Shown here piece by piece: positions 32,876-44,800 of a DNA stretch of 46,494 nucleotides. The number at the start of each line of letters is the position of its first letter. Within the stretch, counting starts at the first letter, position 1. The notes below the pieces were generated by a model. That model ran no database searches and had not been told where the DNA came from. It saw only the letters and a list, made by a program, of their open reading frames with translations. Both the position numbers and the translations under genes were made by a program. Origin of the DNA: an uncultured Lentisphaerota bacterium (lineage in GTDB: Bacteria; Verrucomicrobiota; Lentisphaeria; Oligosphaerales; CAITYL01); NCBI GenBank assembly GCA_903921725.1, contig CAIXRA010000009.1:1-46494 (forward strand), read 5' to 3'.

Positions 32876-35800
32876 ATGGGTACAGGAAGCGGGCCGTGTT
32901 TGTCATCAGTTAGAACGGGCATCGCCAAGGCTACGCGTTCGGCATTCTCCGCCGGGTTGGCGGCACGCGTGTTTCCGGCCTTTCTCCTCCTGCTGATGGC
33001 CGGAACTTACCAAGCGCGTGCGGCGTTTGACTTCGACGCATGGAAGACGCAGTACGGCGGCTCGCTCTCGCCGGTCTCCTTCTATTCGACCCGCCCGGGG
33101 TCTTGGGGCGATTATTTCGGCTCAACGAACACGGACTGCGCCATCGCCACGGCCTTCCACCTGGGGCCGCTGGGCGTCAACATCCGGCCGTATGACCAGG
33201 CGCTGGCGACGGACGCCTTCAACTCCGTGCAGCCGGGCTATATGCGAGACAGCGGCGGGCTGATTGCCAACTCGCTCGGCGTAAAGGCCGTGGTGGAGGA
33301 CGGTCCGTCGGACGGCCAGGTTTATCCGGACGACGTGATCGTGGAGATGGAGGGGCAGCCGATCAAGACGGCGACGAGCGTTTCGTTTCCGTTCACGGTG
33401 TTGTCGCAGAGTTCCCGCGGCTTGGAAATCCACGCCGGCCAGCTGGTGGACGCCGCCGAAGGCCGGGGCAAGATCAGCCTCAAGGTTGTCCGCGCCGCCC
33501 TGACGGCGGCCAGCGGTTCCCTGACGGGGGCCGCGACCTCGTCGGAGATGACGGTGGACGTCACCGGCAAGGATTATGTCCGCCTAGTGGTGACGGGCGG
33601 CTCCGGCACGCTGACCAACTGGCTTTATCCCCGCCTCGAGGGTTCGGGGATGACGGCGCTCTACCTGAACGCGCAGACGGTCAACCAGAGCTGCGGATTC
33701 AGCTCACGCAAGACCGGGGCCGACGCCGCCAGCGCCACCGTCTATGACGGCGCGACGGTTGTGACCAACGTGATCGGTACCAAGCACAACTCCATGGTCG
33801 AGTACGCGGTTCCCGCCGGCTATACAACGCTCAAGTTCAAGGTTCAGACGACGACGGCCGGCGCCGCCATCAACTGGAAGGCACAGACGCGCCTGAACAC
33901 CGTCGCCACCACGCCGTACTCGCCGCGGCAGTACGCCGCCGACGGGCTGGCGCTGCTTCCGCCAGAACTGGCCTCCTACATGGAAGACGTCGAGTACGAC
34001 ATCCCGCAGATCGGCAGCTTTGGCTCGGTCTATGACCCGACGAGCGACAAGGTCGTCAACTTTGGCAAGATCATGGCCTACCGCCTGGCGCTCGACCAAA
34101 ACGCGGACGGCTCTTGGCCAAACTCCGGCGGCTATGCGGGTCTTGGCATGAACACCGCCATGGCCGGCCTCGGCCTGCTGTCCACGGGCGACCCGCAATA
34201 CGACGACAACATCCGCCGCGCTGCGTATTATTGTGCTACCTACGGCACGGATTGGAGCTATGGGCGCGGTGTCAAGCTCATGCTTTTATCCGAGTATTAT
34301 CTGCGCACAAAAGACACGGGCATCCTGCCGGCCCTGCAGACGGCGGTTGACGAGGTTTGGGCGCGGATGTTGCCGAACGGCGTGTGGGGCCACGGCAGCA
34401 ACCCCGGCTACGGCGGCGGCGCCTACCTCGGCGGCACCGGCCCGTGTTCCGCGGGCCTGGCGATCGCCAAGCGCACGCCGGTCTATGTGGATCAGACGAA
34501 GTTTAACCAGATGCTGGATGAGATTCAGATGCTGGCCGGACACAACGGCGGCCGCCTGCCGTACGGCCGCGGTTCGTTCAGCGGCTCCTTTCCGACGGAG
34601 CCCAGCGTCGGGCAGGGCGGTTCCTGCGCCAACGGCGGTAGTGTGCTGGCCATGAAGATTTGTGGCGGCCCGCAGTACATCACGGAGTTGTACCGCAAAA
34701 AGTACGGTGCGGGTACCTACGGCAGCGCGGACGGCGGCCATGCGTCGGAAGCGCTGACCTTTATCATGGGTTCGCTGGCGTGCGCCATCTTCGGCGACGA
34801 GGCCCACCGCAACAACATGAACACCTACCTCTGGCGTCTGACGCTGAAGCGCGACTTCTCCGGCTGGATCAACATGAACACGAACCGCTTGGAATACCAC
34901 GGCGGCGACGGCGGCTGCCACGGCGGCGCCTCGTTCGACACCGGCGCCTACCTTGTCCTGATGAACGAACACAAGCACAACATGGCGATCACCGGCAAGC
35001 CGGAATACATGGCCCAGACTTTCCAGGATGTGCCGCCCACGACCACCGGCGACAAGCGGCTCTACATCCACATCCTCAGCAACTGGGAGATGGTGAGCGC
35101 CGCTCTTGGCACCAAGATGCCGCCGCAGCTCCTGCCGAAGTTGGCTACGCTGCGCTCCATGACGACGGGGACCGACATGGCCTCCCGCCTTCTGGCGTTC
35201 CTGGAGGCGGAAAGCCCCGCGGCGGCGCAGGCGGTCAACGCCATTTCCGGCCTGACCAGCCCCGAAAAGCAGTATTATGTCGAGATGCTCCTTGGCATCG
35301 GGCACAAGATCACCGTCGATCCGAGCGATTCGACGCCGCCGACCACCGGTCTGGCCAACCACAGGCTCTCCCTCAACGGCTTCACGCCCACCACCCTTTG
35401 GGATTCGTTCGGAGGCCCCACGGTGACGACCGATCCCGCGCCCTCCACGCGGATGACCGGCTCGGTGACGCTGACCGATCCCTCCGGCCTCTACCTCACG
35501 TCCCCCCTCACGCTGAACTTCGCGCCCGGCACCCTGAATCCCAACGTCATCTTCCAGGTGCCCATCGACCAGGAAACGCGCCTCAATGCCGCGTTCAACT
35601 ACACGACGGCCGGCGGGACGGTCGGCATTTCCTACAACCGCGAGATCATCATCCATCCGGTTGATCCGATCCCCTCTGACGGCCGCAACGAAGACTTCAC
35701 CAACTACCGCAAGATTTGGATTCCCGGCACCGGCATCGGGCCCCACAGCCGGTGGAACCTTCCGATTAAGCTGCCGTCCGGCGCGGTGCTACCCGGCGCG

Positions 35801-38800
35801 AGCATTCGGGAAGGGGCTTTCGGTTTCTATGCCTACGACAACGGCGTGCGCGTCCCGGCCGACTCCGCTTTCTCGGCGCGGATGGACGGCACCCCGTGCG
35901 GCTACTGGGTCGCCTCCAGCAACTGGTGCGGCGAGGTTCCCGTCCTCGGCTTGAACATTCTCACCGGCCCGGCGTTGACCACGACCGTGCCCGGCTCGAT
36001 CACCTCCACCTCCGCCACGGCCGGCGGCAATGTGACGGCGGATTATTCGTATCCGGTCACGGCACGCGGCGTCTGCTGGAGCGCCTCGCCGTATCCGACC
36101 CTCAATGACAGCAAGACGGCGGACGGGCGCGGCACCGGTAGCTTCACCAGCTCCATCATCGGGCTTGAGCCGGGGGTCACCTACCATGTCCGCGCCTATG
36201 CGACCAACGCCGTCGGCACTTCCTACGGCGACAATGAGGTGTTGGTCACCCTCGGCGACAGCAGCGCTTGGACGGCCGCGGGCGGCGGTTCCTGGGCCGC
36301 CACCGCCAACTGGCAGGGCGGGGTGGACGCCTCCGGCGCCGACGGCGTCGCCAGTTTCACCAACGCAATTTCCTCCGCTGCGACTCTGACGCTGGACGGC
36401 TCCCGCTCCATCGGCGGCATGGTATTCGGCAACGCCTCCTCCACCGCCGACTGGACCCTCAGCGCCGGTACGGGCGGCGTGCTCACCCTCGACATCGGCA
36501 CGAGCGGCGACCCGACCGTCACCGTCAACTACCGGAACGTCACCGTCAACACCGTCCTGGCCGGCGACAACGGCTTGCTCAAGGCCGGCACGGGCACGCT
36601 GACCCTCGCCGCCGCCAACACCTACAACGGCGTCACCGCGGTCACCGCGGGTACGCTGCGGGTGGACGGTTCCATCTCTGCGGGCGGCTCCGTGACGGTC
36701 GCCTCCGGCACCGTGCTCATGGGGGCTGGCTCTATCGGCGGCGCTACCACGGTCAACGGCACGCTGAGCCCGGGAGCTTCCGGCATCGGCACGCTGACCG
36801 TCGCCAACGACCTCACTCTGACCTCCGGCGCCGTCACGACGATGGAGATCAGCAAGACCTCCGGCGCCTGCGACAAGGTTGCGGGCGTTTTCACCATGAC
36901 CTACGCCGGCACGCTGACCGTCACCAACCTTTCCGGCACCCTCGCCGTGGGCGACAGCTTCACGCTCTTCTCCGCCTCCTCCTACAGCGGCTCCTTCACC
37001 ACCCTCAATCTCCCCGCGCTCACCGGCGGTTTGAAGTGGGATACCTCGAAGCTGGCCGTAAACGGCTGCATCACCGTCGGCTATGACGTTGCCATCACGA
37101 CCCAGCCGTCGAACCAGTCCGCGGATCAGGGTGTCTCGGCTACTTTCACCGTTGCGGCGACCGGCGTTCCGTCGCCCACCTATCAGTGGCAGCTCTGCCC
37201 GAGCGGCGGCGCTTGGGCCGGCATCTCCGGCGCCACCTCCGCCAGCTACACCACTGCGGCCCTTGCTTCCGCCAACAACGGTAGCCAGTACCGCTGCGTG
37301 GTCACCAACGGCATCAACACGCTGACCTCCAATGCGGCGACGCTGACCGTGACCTCCAATGCGCTGCCTTCCTTCACGACCCAACCCGCGGACTGCACGC
37401 TGACGGCAACCGGGCTGACGGCCAGCTTCACCGCCGCGGCCTCCGGCCCGCCGTCGCCGACCTACCAGTGGCAGGTCAGCACGGACGGCGGTTCGACCTG
37501 GGGCAACGTCTCTGGCGCCACATCCGCCACCTACAGCTTCACTTCCGCCTCCGGGGATGACGGCAAGTGTTACCGCTGCGTGGCGACGAACAGCGTCGGC
37601 ACCGCGCAGTCCTCTTCGGCGCAGCTTGTGATTTATACGACGGATCCGACCTGGATCAACACCGCCGGCGGTTCTTGGCCGACCACTTCCAACTGGTATG
37701 GTGGTGTCGTCGGCACCGGCACGGGCGTCACGGCGGACTTCAGCCGCCTGAACCTGACGGCGAACGCAACGGTCACGCTGGATGCCGCGACCACCATTGG
37801 CAACCTGAAGTTCGGCGACACGACGCCGAGCAACAGCTGGACGCTCAGCACCGGTACTGCCGGCCCGCTCACACTGGCCGTCTCCGCTGGCACGCCAACC
37901 ATCACGGTCGGCAACCAGAACGCCATCATCAGTGCGGTGCTTGCCGGCACGCAGGGCCTGATCAAGGCCGGCTCTGGCACGATGACGATCTCGGCCGCCA
38001 ATACCTACAGCGGAACCACCACGGTCAACGCAGGAGTAATCAAGGTTAACAGCGGCAATGCGTTGGGTCCGTATCTGACCGGCCGGCCAGTGACCCAGGT
38101 TGTTGTCGCCTCCGGCGCAACGCTGGATCTCAACGGGTATGGGGATGCGACCTATGGCTATACCATCGCCGGCACCGGCGTGGATGGGACGGGGGCGCTG
38201 GTCAATAGGGGCGGCGCCATCAGCACCGGCCTCGCCCAAACGTCAAACATCAAGCTATCGGCCAATGCCTCCATCGGTGGTACGGGCAGCTGGGCCCTGC
38301 TCACTAACGGCTACGGTTCGACCTCCCTGAACCTTAATGGGTTTACCCTCACCAAGACCGGCGCGAACACCATCTACCTGTGCAACACGACCATCACGGC
38401 CGGCACGATCAACGTCGCCATGGGCACGCTGGCGCTGACCAACAACGCCGTCAACGGCGCGGCGGCGGCCTTCGTCCTGGAGAACACCGCGGGCGCGGCG
38501 CTCAACATGAACAACATCGCCCTGTCCGCCGGCTCCCTCGCGGGCGGCGGCTCCGCGGGCGGCAGCCTGGCCCTCGGCTCCGCGACGCTGACGGTCGGCG
38601 CTCTCAACGCCTCCACCGCCTATGCGGGCGTCATCAGCGGCACGGGCGCGCTGACCAAGACCGGCACGGGCACGCTGACGCTCTCCGGCAGCAACAGCTA
38701 CACCGGCGCGACGACGGTTTCCGCCGGCGCCCTGGTGGTGAACGGTTCGCTGGCGGTCACCGCCACCACGGTCGCCTCCGCCGGCACGCTCGCCGGTTCC

Positions 38801-41800
38801 GGTTCCATCGGCGGCGCGGTCACGGTTAACGGCGCGCTGGTTCCGGGTTCCGGCGGCATCGGCACGTTGACCTGCGCAGGCGCGGTCACCCTGACCTCCA
38901 GCGCCACGACGACGATGCAGATCAACAAGTCCGGTGCGTTGCTGACGTCCGACAAGGTTGCGGCCGCCACGCTGACCGCCGCCGGTACGCTCACCGTCAC
39001 CGCAGCCGGCGACACTCTTGCAGCGGGTGACGCGTTCACGCTGTTCGCCGCCGGGAGCTTCTCCGGCGCCTTCACGACCGTGAGTCTGCCGGCGCTGGGA
39101 AGCGGACTGGTCTGGGACACCGCCAGGTTGCTTGTCGACGGCACCGTCATGGTGGTCAGCTCCTCGCGTTCCAGCCAGACAGTCACCTTCGGCACGCTGG
39201 CGGCGCATCCGTTCTCCGATGGCTCCTTTACGCTCATGGCCACGGCCTCCTCCGGCTTGGCGGTGCGCTACACCAGCTCGGACGCCTCCGTGGCGACCGT
39301 TTCCGGCAGCACGGTTACGTTGGTCGGCGCAGGCGTCACGACGATTACGGCGATCCAGGACGGCAACGGCGTCTACACCTCCGCGACCGCCAGCCAGACG
39401 CTGACCGTCACGAAGGGAAATCAGACGGTCGCATTCGGCGCTCTCTCCACAAAGACATACGGCGACCCGATGTTCATGGTAACGGCCACGGCCTCTTCCG
39501 GCCTGCTGCCCACCTATTCCAGCTCGAACCCGGCCGTGGCGATGGTTGAGAACAACTGGATCGTCATCGTCGGCGCCGGCACGGCGGTCATCACCGCCTC
39601 GCAGGCCGGAGACGCAAACTGGAACGCGGCGGCGGACGTGCAGCGGACGCTGACGGTTGCCGCCGTCATCCCGGCCGTCAACACGGTCGCGGTCACGCTC
39701 TCCTCCTCCTCCTCCGGCACGTCCGGCGGCGTCAACGCCTGGGGCGGTGGCCTGCCGATTACGGCGCGTGGCGTCTGTTGGAACACCACGGGTACCCCGA
39801 CCACGACCGACAGCAAGACGACGGATGGCACCGGCTCGGGTTCGTTCTCCAGCAGCATCTCCGGCATGGCGGCGACCACGACCTACTACGTCCGCGCCTA
39901 CGCCACCAATTCGGCGGGCACCGGTTACGGCGAGGCCGTGACGGTCACCACGCCCGCGGCCACCGTCACCGGCATCTGGACCAACACCGCCGGCGGCTCG
40001 TGGCCGACCACCTCGAACTGGCAGGGCGGCACCATGCCCAACAGCATCGGCAGCACCGCCAATTTCGCCACGCTGAACATCACCGCCGACCGGACGGTGA
40101 CCGTAGACGGCGCCCGCACCTTGGGCTACCTGATCTTCGGCGACACGACCGCCAGCAACAACTGGACCCTCTCCACCGGCACGGGCGGCCCGGTGACGCT
40201 CGACACCTTCAGCGGCAACGCGAACCCGACCCTCACGGTCAATAACCAGACGGCCACCATCAGCGCCGTCCTGGCGGGTAGCAAGGAATTGATCAAGGCC
40301 GGCACGGGCACTCTGGTTCTCTCCGGTTCGAACACCTTCAGCGGCGGGTTGGCGGTCAACCAGGGGGCCCTGCAGCTCACCGGAAGCTTGGCCAATGCGT
40401 CCGGAACCGGCTCCATGACGCTTGCCGCCGGTACATCGCTGATCCTCAACCGCAGCGGCGTCGTCGTGCTGTCGAACGCGATCGGCGGCACGGGCACGAT
40501 CGTCAATACGGCGGGGCAGAACGCGCTTACCGGCAGCAATACCTTCTCCGGCAACATCCAGATCACCGGAGGCACGCTGGCGTTCCGCGGAATCAACTCG
40601 GAGAACGGCCAGCCCAGCGTCAACGTGCTTTCCGGCGGCGAACTGGCCCTTGGATCCGACTTTGCCGGGCAGACCGCGACAATCGGCTCGCTCTCCGGCG
40701 CGGGTCTGATTGATCCCCAGTTCGACTCCACCTCCGGCATCAAGGTTCTGTCGGTCAACCAAACGACGGACGGCGTCTTCTCCGGCATCATCCGCGACTC
40801 CACCTCGGCCGGCCGCTACATCGCGCTGACCAAGACCGGCGCGGCCACGCTGACGTTGTCCGGCACAAACACCTACACCGGGGCGACGACGGTGAACGCC
40901 GGCACGCTGATGGTCACCGGCAGCCTGCCTTCCACCGCCGTCACGGTTGAAGCCGGCGGCACGCTCGGCGGCACCAGCACGCTCGGCGGCGCGCTGACGG
41001 TAAACGGCACCGTCGCTCCGGGCGTCTCCGGCATCGGCACGCTGACCTGCACAAACACGGTCACTTTCGGCTCCACCGGCACGGCGGCGATGCAGGTCAA
41101 CAAGAGCGGCTCGACGCTGACGGCCGACAAGCTGGCCGGCGCGACGACGCTGACCTATGGCGGCGCGCTCGCCGTCACCGCCACGGGCGACGCCCTGGTG
41201 GCGGGCGACACGTTCACCCTGTTCGCCGCAACGGCGTATTCCGGCTCCTTTGCGACCTTCAGCCTCCCGGCCCTGAGCGGCGGTCTGGTGTGGGACACCT
41301 CCGCGCTGGCCACCACCGGCGCTATCACGGTGGTCAAGGGCAGCCAGACAATCGCCTTTGGCGCGCTCCCGGAAAAGACATCTGACGCGGCTCCGTTCGC
41401 CCTGACGGCGACGGCCTCCTCCGGCTTGGCGGTGACCTACACGAGCTCGAACCCGGCGGTGGCGACGGTCTCCGGCAGCACGGTTACAATCGTCGGCGCC
41501 GGCACGACGATGATCACGGCCTCGCAGGCCGGTGACGCCACCTGGAATTCGGCGGCGGATGTCGCGCAGACGCTGACGGTGGTGCTGGCGTTGCCGACGG
41601 TAACGACCACGGCGGTCAGTTCAATCACCACAAGCAGCGCAAGCTCGGGCGGCAACGTGACGGCGACCGGCGGTGCGCCGGTGACCGCGCGCGGTGTCTG
41701 CTGGAACACGACCGGCAACCCGACCACGGCCGACGCCGTGACTTCCGACGGCACGGGAGCCGGTGCCTTCACCAGCAGCCTCACCGGCCTGGCTCCGGCC

Positions 41801-44800
41801 CAACTTTATTATGTCCGCGCCTATGCGACAAATGCGGGCGGCACGGCCTACGGCTCCGTGGAAAGCTTCACAACGCCGGCCACCAATGGCGTGTGGATCA
41901 ACACCGCCGGCGGCTCGTGGCCGACCACGACAAACTGGAGCTCCGGCATTGTGGCCAACGCTGTCGGCGGCACGGCCAACTTCAGCACGCTGAACCTGAC
42001 GGCGGACGCGACGGTGACGCTTGACGCCGCGCGCACCATCGGCAACCTGGTGTTTGGCGACACGACGCCGAGCAACAACTGGATCCTCTCCACTGGTACG
42101 GCCGGCCCGCTGACGCTGGCGGTCTCCACCGGCACGCCGAGCATCACGGTCACCAATCAGGGTGTCACCATCGGCGCGGTGCTTGCCGGCACGCAGGGCA
42201 TGGCCAAGGCGGGCACCGGTTCATTGACGCTCTCCGGCGCGAACACCTACTCCGGCGGGACGACGGTCAACGCCGGCACGCTGAAGATCGGCTCCTCCGG
42301 CAATCTCGGCACGGGCGGCGTCAGCATCGGCGCCTCCGGCACGCTGAACACCACCGCCGGCATGACGCTGAGCGCCTCCGTCTCGGGTTCCGGCACCCTG
42401 GTTCACAACACCGGCAACCTGATTCTCTCCGGCTCGAACAGCTTCTCCGGTTCGGCCACCGTCAACGGCGGTAACCTGGTCTTCACCAGCATCAACGCGG
42501 AGAACGGCGCGGCCGCTCTCGCACTCAACGGCGGCAGCCTCGCCCTCGGCGGCGTGTTCGCCGGCAACACCGCCACCGTCGGCAGCCTCTCCGGCAGCTC
42601 GGCGGCCTCCTCCATCAATCCCAACTACGAGGCCACCACCGGCACCAAGACCCTGTCGGTCAACCAGACCGTGGACAGCACCTACGCGGGCAAGATCGAG
42701 GTCGGAACCGGCAGCCGCAACATGGGGCTGACCAAGACCGGCGCGGCCACGTTGACGCTCTCCGGCACGAACAGCTACACCGGCGCGACGACGGTTTCCG
42801 CCGGCACGCTGCTGGTCACCGGCAGCCTTGCGGCCACCGCGACGACGGTGGCTTCCGGCGCGACCCTCGCCGGCACGGGTACGATTGGCGGCGCGGTCAC
42901 GGTCAACGGCACCGTCGCTCCAGGCGTCTCCGGCATCGGCACGCTGACCTGCACGAACACGGTCACCTTCAACGCCACCGCCACGGCCGCGATGCAGATC
43001 AACAAGTCCGGCACGACGCTGACGTCCGACAAGCTGTCCGGCGCGACCACGCTGACCCTCGGCGGCACGCTGACGGTTACGGCGACGGGCGATGCGCTCG
43101 CCGCGGGCGACAGCTTCACCCTGTTCTCCGCGACGACGCGCGCCGGTTCCTTTGCCACGCTGAACCTGCCGGCCTTGACCGGCAGCTTAGGATGGGACAC
43201 CTCCGCGCTGGCGACCACCGGCACCATCACGGTGGTTCAGGGGCTTCAGGCCATTACATTCGATCCGCTCGCCGCGAAAACCTACGGCAATGCGGCGTTT
43301 GCTCTGACCGCGACGGCCTCCTCCGGTCTGGCGGTGACGTACGCCAGCTCCGATATCAGCGTGGCGACAATCTCCGGCAGCACGGTGACCATCGGCGGCG
43401 CGGGCACCACGATCATCACGGCCTCGCAGGCTGGCGACGCAAGCTACAACCCCGCGGAGGACGTGCAGCAGACGCTGACGGTCAACCAGGCCTCGCAGAC
43501 GATTGCCTTCGGCGTACTCCCCGCAAAAACCTACGGCGACGTGGACTTTGCGCTCGGCGCAAGCGCATCCTCCGGCCTGACCGTGAGCTACGCCAGCTCG
43601 AATGAAACCGTCGCGACCATTGTCGCCGGCGACATCCGCATCGTGGGCGCGGGAACGGCGACCATCACCGCCTCGCAGGCCGGCGACGAAAACTACACCG
43701 CGGCCGCCAGCGTTCAGCGGGCGCTGACGGTGAGCAAGGCCTCGCAGGCGATTACCTTTGGCGCGCCTGCGGCCAAGAGCTACGGCGACGCTCCGTCCGC
43801 ACTCTCCGCGACGGCCTCCTCCGGCTTGGCGGTGACCTACACGAGTTCGAACCCGGCGGTGGCGACGGTCTCCGGCAGCACGGTGACGATCGTCGGCGTG
43901 GGTGCCACGACCATCACGGCCTCGCAGGCCGGCGGCACGAACTACAACGCCGCCGCCGATGTGGAGCAGACGCTGACGGTCAACCAGGGCGCGCAGACGA
44001 TCACCTTCGGCGCACTGGCGGCGAAGACGGTCGGCGAAGCGGCGTTTGCGCTCTCCGCAACAGCCTCTTCCGGCTTGGCGGTGACCTACGCCAGCTCGAA
44101 CCCGGCGGTGGCGACGGTCTCCGGCAGCACGGTGACGATTGTCGGCGCAGGCACGGCGGTCATCACCGCCTCGCAGGCCGGCGACGCGACCTACAGTGCG
44201 GCAGCCGATGTCACCCAAACGCTGACAGTCAACAAGATGACGCAGACGATTACCTTTGGCGCGCTGGCTGCGAAGGCCTACGGCGATGCACCGTTCGCCC
44301 TTACGGCTGCGGCCTCCTCCGGTCTGGCGGTGACCTATGCCAGTTCGAACCCGGCGGTTGCGACGGTCTCCGGCAGCACGGTGACGATTGTTGGCGCGGG
44401 CACGGCGACGATCACGGCCTCGCAGCCCGGCGACGCGACCTATGCGGCCGCAGCGGATGTTGCACAGACGCTGACAGTCAACAAGATGACGCAGACGATT
44501 ACCTTCGGCGCGCTGGCGGTGAAGACGGTCGGCGACGCACCGTTCGCCCTTACGGCTGCGGCCTCCTCCGGCCTGGCGGTGACCTATGCCAGCTCGAACC
44601 CGGCGGTGGCGACGGTCTCCGGCAGCACGGTGACGATTGTTGGCGCGGGCACGGCGGTCATCACCGCCTCGCAGCCCGGCGACACGAACTATCTGGCGGC
44701 GGCGGATGTCACCCAGACGCTGACGGTGAACGCGGCGACGGGCAACGGCATGTGGATCAGCACAACGGGCGGTTCGTGGCCCACGACTTCGAACTGGTCC

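Noticed and set aside
32602..32928. Minus-strand 108-residue frame with a hydrophobic stretch in the AT-rich island
   Set aside because: Overlaps the start of the giant gene, lacks a ribosome site, and its Lys/Asn-rich content follows from local A/T richness.
34286..35746. Long minus-strand open frame (486 residues) opposite the giant gene
   Set aside because: Arg/Gly/His-rich translation without domains; it is the complement of a GC-biased plus-strand frame with clear protein modules.
35789..40762. Two very long minus-strand open frames (816 and 835 residues)
   Set aside because: They lie opposite repeated Gly/Thr/Ser codons of the giant gene; their Arg/Ala/Gly composition and repetition simply mirror those codons.
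43247..44740. Regular repeats considered as a CRISPR array
   Set aside because: The 249-bp period has no repeat-spacer pattern and is in frame, coding for Ig-like units.
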